Assembly (NCBI GenBank): GCA_027449885.1
Contig: DAIDKS010000004.1
Span: forward strand, 1-62,166
Reading direction: 5' to 3'
Length of the DNA stretch: 62,166 nt
Source of the DNA: Acidimicrobiaceae bacterium
GTDB taxonomy: Bacteria > Actinomycetota > Acidimicrobiia > Acidimicrobiales > RAAP-2
The position numbers and the translations under genes were made by a program. Position 1 is the first letter of the stretch, and each line of letters starts with the position of its first letter. The notes below the pieces were generated by a model. It was given only the letters and a program-made list of their open reading frames with translations. It searched no databases and had not been told where the DNA came from. Of this stretch, positions 1 to 6,724 are shown in pieces.

Positions 1-35
1 CGGCTCGAAGTGCACAACCAAAGTGGGGGTATTTC

Positions 36-596
36 ATGGCAGACGAACACAAGGTTGCCGATCCCGGCCCGCTCGGTCTGGCGGGTTTCGCGGCGACGAC
101 CTTCTGTCTCAGTAGCGCCAACGCGAACCTGTGGCACGGGGCGGGTGCGGCGGCGGCGGTCTCCCTGGCGCTGTTCTACGGGGGACTGGTGCAGCTCGCC
201 GCAGGTATGTGGGAGTTCGCACGCGGGAACACCTTCGGGGCTCTCGCGTTCAGCTCCTACGGCGGCTTCTGGCTCGCGGTCTACGCATTCTTGAACTTCC
301 AGAAGGGTTCGGGGGCGTCACTCGGCGTCTTCCTGCTCGCCTGGACGATCTTCACCTTCTACATGCTCATCGCCTCGACGCGGACCAACACCGTGTTGAT
401 GCTGATCTTCCTGGTGCTGTTCATCACCTTCATCTTCCTCACCATTGGTGCGTGGGGAGCGGGTCACGCCAGCATGACGAAGATCGGCGGCTGGACGGGT
501 CTGCTCACCGCGCTCCTCGCGTGGTACGCCTCGGCGGCCGGCGTCATCAATGACAGCTTCAAGAGGGTCGTGCTCCCCCTGGGTCCGCGCGGCTAA
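36..596 (+). CDS. satP: Acetate uptake transporter, GPR1/FUN34/SatP family
   Basis: This 186-aa polytopic membrane protein probably imports acetate or short monocarboxylates by proton symport. The N-terminus carries ADPGPLGLAGFA, a version of the family signature NPAPLGL, followed by about six hydrophobic helices across the whole length, which is the normal size for the family. The start ATG follows a GGGGGT Shine-Dalgarno at 5-nt spacing. The next gene is acetyl-CoA synthetase, so import and activation of acetate are paired. A strong hairpin (633-673) separates the two genes, so they are probably transcribed separately. Substrate choice (acetate or succinate) is inferred from the neighbour. 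Confidence 0.88.
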   Translation: MADEHKVADPGPLGLAGFAATTFCLSSANANLWHGAGAAAAVSLALFYGGLVQLAAGMWEFARGNTFGALAFSSYGGFWLAVYAFLNFQKGSGASLGVFLLAWTIFTFYMLIASTRTNTVLMLIFLVLFITFIFLTIGAWGAGHASMTKIGGWTGLLTALLAWYASAAGVINDSFKRVVLPLGPRG

Positions 597-632
597 CGTT
601 GGGGTCACTGGTGGCATGCCACCGGACCCAAC

Positions 633-673
633 CGCCAACAGCGCCCGGACCACTGGTTCGGGCGCTGTTGGCG
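633..673 (+). terminator. Hairpin terminator after satP
   Basis: Perfect 15-bp inverted repeat (633-647 with 659-673) around an 11-nt loop, 37 bp after the satP stop. Only a weak TCTTAGG follows, so it is a GC-rich hairpin without a clear T-tract. A separate 14-bp palindrome, GGTGGCATGCCACC, lies just before it at 610-623. Confidence 0.7.
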
Positions 674-691
674 TCTTAGGGGCCCCGGCGG

Positions 692-697
692 TACTGT
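692..697 (+). promoter_or_regulatory. Candidate -10 box for acs
   Basis: TACTGT lies 81 nt upstream of the acs start and downstream of the satP terminator. It would give a leader of about 75 nt. No clear -35 is visible. Confidence 0.35.
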
Positions 698-778
698 CGC
701 GCTAACGGCGATCACGGCGTGACCACGCCGAACACTCACTCACTCGACTACGAATCCGAACGATCCAGGGGGGAACCC

Positions 779-2746
779 ATGACAGAATCAAAGCTCGAAG
801 CCTGGCTGGAGGAGACGCGCTCCTTCGCACCACCGGCCTCACTCGCGGCGCACGCCAACGCGCAGCCGTCCATCTACGACGAGGCGAACGCCGATCCCGT
901 GGCGTGGTGGCGCACCCAGGCCGACCGACTGACGTGGGACGCCCCGCCGACCAAGTCCCTCGAGTGGGACCTGCCGAACGCCAAGTGGTTCAGCGACGGG
1001 ACCTTGAACGCCGCGGTGAACTGCGTCGACCGCCACGTCGAGGCCGGTCGGGGCGACAAGGTCGCCTTCCACTGGGTGGCCGACGTCGACGGCGAGAGCC
1101 GCACGATCACCTATCGTGAACTCCTCTCCCTGGTGAGCCAGGCCTCCAACGCGCTCATCGAGCTCGGTGTGAAGGCGGGTGACCGCGTCGCCATCTACAT
1201 GCCGATGATCCCCGAGGCCGTCGTCGCCATGCTGGCCTGCGCGCGACTGGGCGCCGCCCACTCGGTCGTCTTCGCGGGCTTCTCGGCGGACGCCCTCGCG
1301 AGCCGCATCCAGGACTCCGACTGCGCCTACGTCATCACCGCCGACGGTGCGGTCCGTCGCGGTGCTCCCAGTCCGCTGAAGCCGGCGGTCGACGAGGCCC
1401 TCCAGTCCTGCCCGAACGTGAAGGCGGTGCTGGTGGTCCGTCGCACCGGGGCCGACGTCAACTGGGTCGAGGGTCGCGACCACTGGTGGCACGAGACGGT
1501 CGACCGTCAGAGCGACGTCCACGTCGCCGAGTCCTTCCCGGCGGAGCAGACGCTGCTCATCATGTACACCTCGGGAACGACGGCGAAGCCGAAGGGCATC
1601 TTCCACACGACGGGTGGTTACCTGACCCAGACCGCCGCCACCTACCACTACATCTTCGACGTGAAGGCCGAGAGCGACGTCCTGTGGACCGCGGCCGACA
1701 TCGGCTGGATCACCGGTCACAGCTACATCGTCTACGGTCCGCTGGTCAACGGCGTGACCCAGGTGATGTACGAGGGGCTGCCCGACTCGGGGGGTCGCGA
1801 CCGCTGGTGGCGCATCGTGGAGCAGTACAAGGTCAGCGTCCTCTACACCGCCCCGACGACGATCCGCACCCTGATGAAGTGGGGCGAGGACCTACCCGCG
1901 GGCCACGACCTCTCGAGCCTGCGACTCCTCGGCACGGTCGGCGAGCCGATCAACCCGGAGGCGTGGATCTGGTATCGCAAGAACGTGGGGCGCGACAACT
2001 GCCCGATCGTGGACACGTGGTGGCAGACCGAGACCGGCGCGATCATGATCACGCCGCTGCCGGGCATCACGGTCACGAAGCCCGGTGCCGCCATGAAGGC
2101 CTTCCCCGGGATCAGCGTGGACGTCGTGGACAACGACGGCAACTCGGTCGGCAACGGGGAGGGCGGCTACCTCGTCGTCACCGCGCCGTGGCCGTCGATG
2201 ACCCGCGGCATCTGGGGCGACCCCCAGCGCTTCGTCGACACGTACTGGGCTCGCTTCCCCGGCAAGTACTTCGCCGGTGACGGAGCGAAGAAGGACGACG
2301 ACGGCGACCTCTGGCTGCTCGGGCGTATCGACGACGTGATGAACATCTCCGGACACCGTCTCTCGACGACCGAGGTGGAGCACGCGCTCGTCGGACACCC
2401 GATGGTCGCCGAGGCCGCGGTGATCGGCGCCTCCGACGAGACGACGGGTCAGGCCATCGTGGCCTTCGTCACGCTGAAGCTGTCGGCGGAGCAGGCGAAC
2501 CAGGACCAGGCACCCCTCATCGAGGAGCTCCGTCAGCACGTCGCCAAGGTGATCAGCCCCATCGCGAAGCCCCGTCAGATCATCCTGACGCCGGACCTGC
2601 CGAAGACGCGGTCGGGCAAGATCATGCGTCGCCTCCTGCGCGACGTCGCCGAGAACCGCACCCTGGGCGACGTGACGACCCTCACCGACCCGACGGTCGT
2701 GAACATGATCGCCGGCCTGATGGGCGAAGGCGGCGGCGAGGACTGA
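779..2746 (+). CDS. acs: Acetyl-CoA synthetase (AMP-forming)
   Basis: A 655-aa adenylate-forming enzyme that converts acetate, ATP and CoA to acetyl-CoA. The adenylation signature YTSGTTAKPKG, the TWWQTETG motif and the C-terminal KTRSGKIMRR motif are all present, and the length matches Acs. The lysine of the last motif is the residue that is acetylated and deacetylated in studied Acs enzymes. A sirtuin is encoded at 14448-15251. The reading frame is open upstream to a GTG at 719, but the ATG at 779 follows AGGGGGGAACCC and begins the recognisable protein. It shares a bidirectional terminator with the convergent gene downstream. Confidence 0.96.
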   Translation: MTESKLEAWLEETRSFAPPASLAAHANAQPSIYDEANADPVAWWRTQADRLTWDAPPTKSLEWDLPNAKWFSDGTLNAAVNCVDRHVEAGRGDKVAFHWVADVDGESRTITYRELLSLVSQASNALIELGVKAGDRVAIYMPMIPEAVVAMLACARLGAAHSVVFAGFSADALASRIQDSDCAYVITADGAVRRGAPSPLKPAVDEALQSCPNVKAVLVVRRTGADVNWVEGRDHWWHETVDRQSDVHVAESFPAEQTLLIMYTSGTTAKPKGIFHTTGGYLTQTAATYHYIFDVKAESDVLWTAADIGWITGHSYIVYGPLVNGVTQVMYEGLPDSGGRDRWWRIVEQYKVSVLYTAPTTIRTLMKWGEDLPAGHDLSSLRLLGTVGEPINPEAWIWYRKNVGRDNCPIVDTWWQTETGAIMITPLPGITVTKPGAAMKAFPGISVDVVDNDGNSVGNGEGGYLVVTAPWPSMTRGIWGDPQRFVDTYWARFPGKYFAGDGAKKDDDGDLWLLGRIDDVMNISGHRLSTTEVEHALVGHPMVAEAAVIGASDETTGQAIVAFVTLKLSAEQANQDQAPLIEELRQHVAKVISPIAKPRQIILTPDLPKTRSGKIMRRLLRDVAENRTLGDVTTLTDPTVVNMIAGLMGEGGGED

Positions 2747-2753
2747 CCACGTG

Positions 2754-2791
2754 GTGATCGGCCCCGGGGCCCGGGCCCCGGGGCCGATCAC
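2754..2791. terminator. Bidirectional terminator between acs and the flavin oxidase gene
   Basis: Perfect 17-bp inverted repeat (2754-2770 with 2775-2791) with a 4-nt loop. It fills the whole gap between two convergent genes and ends directly against the minus-strand stop codon. Confidence 0.85.
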
Positions 2792-4204
2792 CTACGAGTC
2801 GAAACCGAGGCCGAAGGCGTCGAGGAGCCGCAGCCAGATGTTGCGCTTGCCCTCGTGGGTGTCGGCCCGCTTGATGGCCGCCTGGGTGAGTCGGATGAAG
2901 ATCCACTTGAAGGGCTCCGGCGGGAAGGGGAGCGGCTTCTTGCGCACCATGGCGAGACCGGTGCGCTCGGTGGGCTCGCCCTCGAGCAGATCCAGCATCG
3001 TGGCCGCGGCGAACCGGGTCGATGCGACGCCGAGGCCGGTGAAGCCCGCGGCGTACGCGACCTTGGTGTCCATGGCCGTCCCCCAGAACGGGGAGAAGCG
3101 CGTGCAGGTGTCGATCGCCCCGCCCCACGCGTGGGTGAACTTCACGTCGTGCAGCTGCGGGAACGTCTCGAGGAAGTGGGCGGCGAGCGTCGCGTAGGTG
3201 TCCGCGTTGAACTCGTACTCGCGCCGCACCTTCCCGCGGAAGTTGTAGATCGCGTCGTAGCCACCCCAGAGGATCGACCCGTCGCTCGTGAGGCGGTAGT
3301 AGTGGAACTGGTTGCCGGCGTCCGACACTCCCTCGCGCCCCCTCCAGCCGATGCGCTCGCGCTGCTCGTCGGTCAGCGGCTCGGTGACGAGCACGTAGTC
3401 GTAGACGGGGACCACGTACTTGCGCACGGGACGCAGCAGCGAGGGGAAGACGTTGGTCGCGAGGATGACCTGGCCCGCCGTGACCGCCCCGTAGGGCGTG
3501 TGGATCCGCACCGCGTCGTCCACGTCCTCGATCCACTCGACTCGACTGTTCTCGAAGATGCGCACCCCGAGCGAGAGGCAGGCCCGCTCCAGACCCCAGA
3601 CGAGCCGCGCCGGATCGACCAGCGCCGTGCCGTCCGGGTCGAAGAGCCCCCCGTGGTAGATGGGGGAGTGGATCCGCGCTTGGACCTCCTCGCGGCTGAG
3701 CAGTTCGACGTTGTCGCCGAACTCGTTGCGCAGTCGCGCCTCCTCCTCCATCTGCTCGTACTGCCAGGGCGCCAGGGCCACGCGGAGCTCGCCCGTGCGC
3801 TCCCAGTCGCACTCGATGCCGTAGCGCTCGATCGTCGCCTCGATCTCCGCGAGGTTCTCCCGGCCGAGTCGCTCGATCAGCGGCATCTCGTTCCGGAAGC
3901 GACGCATGCCGTTCGAGAAGCCGTGCGTCAGCGACGCCGAGCAGAAGCCTCCGTTGCGCCCCGACGCCCCCGCCCCCGTCTCGTACTGCTCCACGACCAC
4001 CACGTTGCGCTGGGGGTCGCGCTCCTTCGCGAGCAGGGCCGACCACAAGCCGGTGTAACCCGCCCCGACGATGCACAGGTCCGCCGCGACCTCGCCCACG
4101 ACCGCCGAGTGCGGTTCGGGCTCCAGCGGATCAGAATCAAGCCACCACAGTTCCGGCTGAACATCCGCCAGGTGCCGCAGGACCGAGGGACTCCTCTTGT
4201 CCAT
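2792..4204 (-). CDS. FAD-dependent oxidoreductase, DAO family
   Basis: This 470-aa protein has the FAD-binding motif GAGYTGLW near residue 48 and the downstream GASGRNGGF motif of D-amino-acid/glycine oxidase-like flavoenzymes, as in sarcosine oxidase, OrdL and gamma-glutamylputrescine oxidase. It probably oxidises a secondary or primary amine to an imine with release of hydrogen peroxide. The substrate cannot be read from the sequence. It lies downstream of an old yellow enzyme on the same strand, 113 bp apart, with its own likely -10 (TAGGAT, 4301-4306). The ATG at 4204 has a GGAG Shine-Dalgarno 5 nt upstream that is embedded in an inverted repeat. Confidence 0.85.
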   Translation of the reverse strand: MDKRSPSVLRHLADVQPELWWLDSDPLEPEPHSAVVGEVAADLCIVGAGYTGLWSALLAKERDPQRNVVVVEQYETGAGASGRNGGFCSASLTHGFSNGMRRFRNEMPLIERLGRENLAEIEATIERYGIECDWERTGELRVALAPWQYEQMEEEARLRNEFGDNVELLSREEVQARIHSPIYHGGLFDPDGTALVDPARLVWGLERACLSLGVRIFENSRVEWIEDVDDAVRIHTPYGAVTAGQVILATNVFPSLLRPVRKYVVPVYDYVLVTEPLTDEQRERIGWRGREGVSDAGNQFHYYRLTSDGSILWGGYDAIYNFRGKVRREYEFNADTYATLAAHFLETFPQLHDVKFTHAWGGAIDTCTRFSPFWGTAMDTKVAYAAGFTGLGVASTRFAAATMLDLLEGEPTERTGLAMVRKKPLPFPPEPFKWIFIRLTQAAIKRADTHEGKRNIWLRLLDAFGLGFDS

Positions 4205-4211
4205 GACGTCT

Positions 4212-4226
4212 CCAACCGTTGGTTGG
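4212..4226 (-). promoter_or_regulatory. Inverted repeat overlapping the ribosome binding site of the flavin oxidase gene
   Basis: Arms CCAACC and GGTTGG with a 3-nt spacer sit 7 nt upstream of the start codon. The start-proximal arm shares two bases with the GGAG Shine-Dalgarno (4210-4213). It could be an operator or an RNA hairpin limiting ribosome access. Confidence 0.45.
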
Positions 4227-4300
4227 ACTCACCCTCTCTGGACTTCCCCTTTCGCCCGCGATGCGAGCGAACGCCAGTAGTTTCACCAGCCTCTTCGCCC

Positions 4301-4306
4301 ATCCTA
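4301..4306 (-). promoter_or_regulatory. Candidate -10 box for the flavin oxidase gene
   Basis: TAGGAT on the minus strand between the stop of the old yellow enzyme gene and the oxidase start. It would give a leader of about 90 nt that includes the inverted repeat at 4212-4226. Confidence 0.4.
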
Positions 4307-4317
4307 CCGCCGTGAGC

Positions 4318-5385
4318 TCACCGCCGGATGGTGCGCGCCCTCTCGAACTGGACCGGCCAGGGGACGACCTCGCCCAGGGATTCGGCCGCCGCGAGCGGCC
4401 AGCGGGGATTGCGCAGCGCGGCGCGCGCCAGCATGACCGCGTCGGCGTCGCCGCGCTCGAGGACGTCCTCCGCCTGCGCGGGATCGGTGATCAGTCCGAC
4501 GGCGCTCGCCGGAACGCCCGTCGCGCGAACGCGCCGCGCGAAGTCGACCTGGTATCCCGGGCCCACGGGGATGGTCGCCGTCGCGACCGTGCCGCCCGAG
4601 GACACGTCGATCAGGTCCGCTCCCGCCTGCGCCAGCAGTGGCGCCAGGGACACCGTCTCGTCCACGTCCCACCCACCCGCGACCCAGTCGGTCGCCGAGA
4701 CGCGAACGAAGAGAGGCGTCGTGTCGGCCAGGACCGCTCGCACCGCTCGCACCACCTCGAGGAGCAGCCGAGTCCGATTCTCGAAGGAGCCGCCGTACTC
4801 GTCCTCCCGGTGGTTCGCGAGGGGGGACAGGAACTGGTGGAGGAGGTAGCCGTGGGCGGCGTGGATCTCCACGACGTCGAAGCCCACCGTCTCGGCCCGC
4901 CGCGCCGCGGCCGCGAAGGACTGCGGCAGCGCCGCCACCTCGCGGGTGGTGAGGGCGCGGGGGTGGGGGTAGCCCTCGAAGGGGACCGCGCTCGGACCGA
5001 CCGTCTCCCAGCCGCCCTCCTCGGCCGTGGCCGTCACGTGGTCGGCCCACGGCGCGAGCGTGGAGCCCTTGCGCCCGGCGTGCGAGATCTGAATGCCCAT
5101 CCGGGTGCCCTGACGGTGCGCGAACTCGACGATGGGCCGCCAGGCCTCGGCCTGGTCGTCGCGCCAGAGACCGGGGCACGCCACGGAGATCCGCCCCTGC
5201 GGAAGGACGCCCGTCGCCTCCGCGATGATCAGGCCCGCCCCTCCCGTGGCGAAGGCGCCGTGGTGGACCCGGTGCCACTCGCCGACGACGCCGTCGACCG
5301 CCGAGTACTGGCACATGGGGCTGACCCACGCCCGATTGGGAAACGTCACTCCTCGCAGGGTGAGGGGGGAGAAGAGTTGCGACAC
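4318..5385 (-). CDS. NADH:flavin oxidoreductase, old yellow enzyme (YqjM-like)
   Basis: A 355-aa FMN-dependent TIM-barrel ene-reductase. It begins SQLFSPLTLRGVTFPNR and contains MCQYSA, QISHAGRKGS and EIHAAHGYLLHQFLSP, which are FMN- and substrate-binding segments of the thermophilic-like (YqjM) OYE class. It probably reduces activated C=C bonds with NAD(P)H. Physiological substrates are unknown for most members. The frame is open to 5424, but the GTG at 5385 has a GGAAGG Shine-Dalgarno just upstream and matches the family N-terminus. The gene diverges from the FAH-family gene. Confidence 0.9.
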   Translation of the reverse strand: MSQLFSPLTLRGVTFPNRAWVSPMCQYSAVDGVVGEWHRVHHGAFATGGAGLIIAEATGVLPQGRISVACPGLWRDDQAEAWRPIVEFAHRQGTRMGIQISHAGRKGSTLAPWADHVTATAEEGGWETVGPSAVPFEGYPHPRALTTREVAALPQSFAAAARRAETVGFDVVEIHAAHGYLLHQFLSPLANHREDEYGGSFENRTRLLLEVVRAVRAVLADTTPLFVRVSATDWVAGGWDVDETVSLAPLLAQAGADLIDVSSGGTVATATIPVGPGYQVDFARRVRATGVPASAVGLITDPAQAEDVLERGDADAVMLARAALRNPRWPLAAAESLGEVVPWPVQFERARTIRR

Positions 5386-5406
5386 GTCCGTCCTTCCGTC
5401 GCTGGC

Positions 5407-5412
5407 AGCGTA
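5407..5412 (-). promoter_or_regulatory. Candidate -10 box for the old yellow enzyme gene
   Basis: TACGCT on the minus strand, 21 nt upstream of the GTG at 5385. It leaves a short leader containing the GGAAGG ribosome site. Confidence 0.4.
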
Positions 5413-5444
5413 CCGGCTGATCACGGCCGGTTACGCCGCCTCGG

Positions 5445-5450
5445 TAGGCT
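5445..5450 (+). promoter_or_regulatory. Candidate -10 box for the FAH-family gene
   Basis: TAGGCT 24 nt before the GTG at 5475. Transcription starting about 7 nt downstream would exclude the GTG at 5451 and leave a short leader with AAGGGAG. Confidence 0.45.
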
Positions 5451-5474
5451 GTGGCGACCTCGAAGGGAGTCGCC

Positions 5475-6329
5475 GTGCGCATCGCCAACCTCAACGATCG
5501 AGCCGTCCTGGTACGCGAGAGCGGGTTCGTCGATCTGGCCGCGGCGAGCGACGGGCGATTCGGCCCCGACCCCCGATCGGTCCTCGCGAGCCTCCCCGCG
5601 CTGCGCGCCTGGCTCGCGGACGCCTCACCCGCCGATACCGAGTCGATCTCCCCGGACGACCTGGCGAGATCCGGCCGACTCGGGCCGGTCGTGACCGACC
5701 CCTCGCAGGTCTTCGCCGTGGGTCTCAACTACCGTACCCACGCGGCCGAAATGGGCCTCACCCCGCCGAGCCAGCCGATGATCTTCACGAAGTTCCCGTC
5801 GTCGCTCACCGGCCCCGCGTCGGACTTTCGCGTTCCGTCCGAGACGACCGACTGGGAGGCCGAGCTCGTCGTCGTGCTGGGCGCTCGGGCTCGTCACCTG
5901 AGCGTCGACGCCGCCCTCGACGCCGTCGCCGGTCTGTGCGTGGGCCAGGACCTGAGTGACCGCGGGCTGCAGATGGCCGGCTCACCCGCCCAGTTCTCCC
6001 TCGGCAAGTCACACGAGGGTTTCGCGCCGATCGGCCCGTGGGTCACGACCCTGGACGACGCCGGGGACCCGCAGGACCTGCGCATCGAATGTCGGCTCAA
6101 CGGGGTCGTTCGACAGGACTCGTCGACCTCGGACATGGTCTTCACGGTGGCCGAGATCGTCGCCTACCTCTCTCGCGTCGTCGAGCTGCGGCCGGGCGAC
6201 CTCATCTTCACCGGGAGTCCCCCGGGAGTGGGTCAGGGGCAGCGTCCGCCGGTCTTCCTCGCTCCGGGCGACGTCCTCGAGACCACGATTTCGGGCCTGG
6301 GACGTCTCCGCAACGTCGCGACCCCGTAA
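5475..6329 (+). CDS. Fumarylacetoacetate hydrolase family protein
   Basis: A 284-aa protein with a C-terminal FAH domain. It shows the typical GLNYRTHAAEMG entry, FTKFPSSLTGP, WEAELVVVLG with the metal-binding Glu residues, and the end motif PGDLIFTGSPPGVG. Members hydrolyse or decarboxylate beta-diketones and oxo-acids in aromatic or sugar-acid catabolism, such as acylpyruvase or 2-hydroxyhepta-2,4-diene-1,7-dioate isomerase. The exact reaction cannot be assigned. An in-frame GTG at 5451 exists, but the GTG at 5475 follows AAGGGAG at normal spacing and lies downstream of a likely -10. It is transcribed divergently from the old yellow enzyme gene. Confidence 0.88.
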   Translation: MRIANLNDRAVLVRESGFVDLAAASDGRFGPDPRSVLASLPALRAWLADASPADTESISPDDLARSGRLGPVVTDPSQVFAVGLNYRTHAAEMGLTPPSQPMIFTKFPSSLTGPASDFRVPSETTDWEAELVVVLGARARHLSVDAALDAVAGLCVGQDLSDRGLQMAGSPAQFSLGKSHEGFAPIGPWVTTLDDAGDPQDLRIECRLNGVVRQDSSTSDMVFTVAEIVAYLSRVVELRPGDLIFTGSPPGVGQGQRPPVFLAPGDVLETTISGLGRLRNVATP

Positions 6330-6363
6330 GTCGCGACGGCGGACGTCGTCGCGAACACCGAAG

Positions 6364-6442
6364 TGGTCGGGCTGGGGAGATTCGAACTCCCGATCTCTCG
6401 GCCCCCAGCCGAGCGCTCTAGACCAAACTAAGCCACAGCCCG
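6364..6442 (-). tRNA. tRNA-Pro (anticodon GGG)
   Basis: On the minus strand a full cloverleaf can be drawn: acceptor CGGGCTG/CAGCCCG, D-arm GCTT/AGAGC, anticodon stem CTCGG/CCGAG enclosing CTGGGGG with GGG at positions 34-36, and T-arm GGGAG-TTCGAAT-CTCCC. A 3' CCA is encoded (6364-6366). The likely -10 is TATCAT at 6453-6458. Confidence 0.95.
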
Positions 6443-6452
6443 TGGGCTACCC

Positions 6453-6458
6453 ATGATA
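6453..6458 (-). promoter_or_regulatory. Candidate -10 box for tRNA-Pro
   Basis: TATCAT on the minus strand, 10 nt upstream of the mature tRNA 5' end. This suggests the tRNA has its own promoter and a very short 5' leader. Confidence 0.5.
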
Positions 6459-6466
6459 GCGAGCGC

Positions 6467-6622
6467 TCAGGCGCCCCCATGATGAGCGCCGTGGGGCTGG
6501 TCGGGGTGCGTGAGCCACGCGCGCGCCTCGAAGAGGAACGCGATCGTCTCACCGGTCGCGCGCGCCTTCAGGGCCTCGAGGATTCGCTCGTCGAGTGCGT
6601 CGAGCAGTTCGTCCTTCGTCAT
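6467..6622 (-). CDS. Small protein of unknown function, 51 aa, His-rich tail
   Basis: The frame MTKDELLDALDERILEAL... begins at an ATG with an AGGAG Shine-Dalgarno 6 nt upstream, behind a likely -10 (TACAGT, 6653-6658). The first 35 residues form one amphipathic helix. The tail HPDQPHGAHHGGA is rich in His and Gly and could bind a metal. The gene lies just upstream of tRNA-Pro on the same strand. I recognise no family. The clear promoter and ribosome site make it a probable real gene rather than a chance frame. Confidence 0.7.
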   Translation of the reverse strand: MTKDELLDALDERILEALKARATGETIAFLFEARAWLTHPDQPHGAHHGGA

Positions 6623-6652
6623 CGCGTCTCCTGACCCCGGGTTCCGCGGACC

Positions 6653-6658
6653 ACTGTA
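6653..6658 (-). promoter_or_regulatory. Candidate -10 box for the 51-aa gene
   Basis: TACAGT on the minus strand, 30 nt upstream of the ATG. The leader carries the AGGAG ribosome site. Confidence 0.4.
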
Positions 6659-6685
6659 GGCCCCGGGCCCGAGAGAGGCCTCGGT

Positions 6686-6691
6686 TATAGT
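6686..6691 (+). promoter_or_regulatory. Candidate -10 box for gltBD
   Basis: TATAGT 33 nt upstream of the gltB ATG, a close match to the actinobacterial -10 consensus. It is divergent from the promoter of the 51-aa gene (6653-6658). Confidence 0.55.
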
Positions 6692-6724
6692 GAGGCCGGG
6701 TCAGCGTCGCCCCACCGGTGACGC

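Noticed and set aside
4304..5728. Long minus-strand frame overlapping the old yellow enzyme and FAH genes
   Set aside because: It is in a different frame from two well-supported genes and has low-complexity Arg/Gly content typical of frame shadows.
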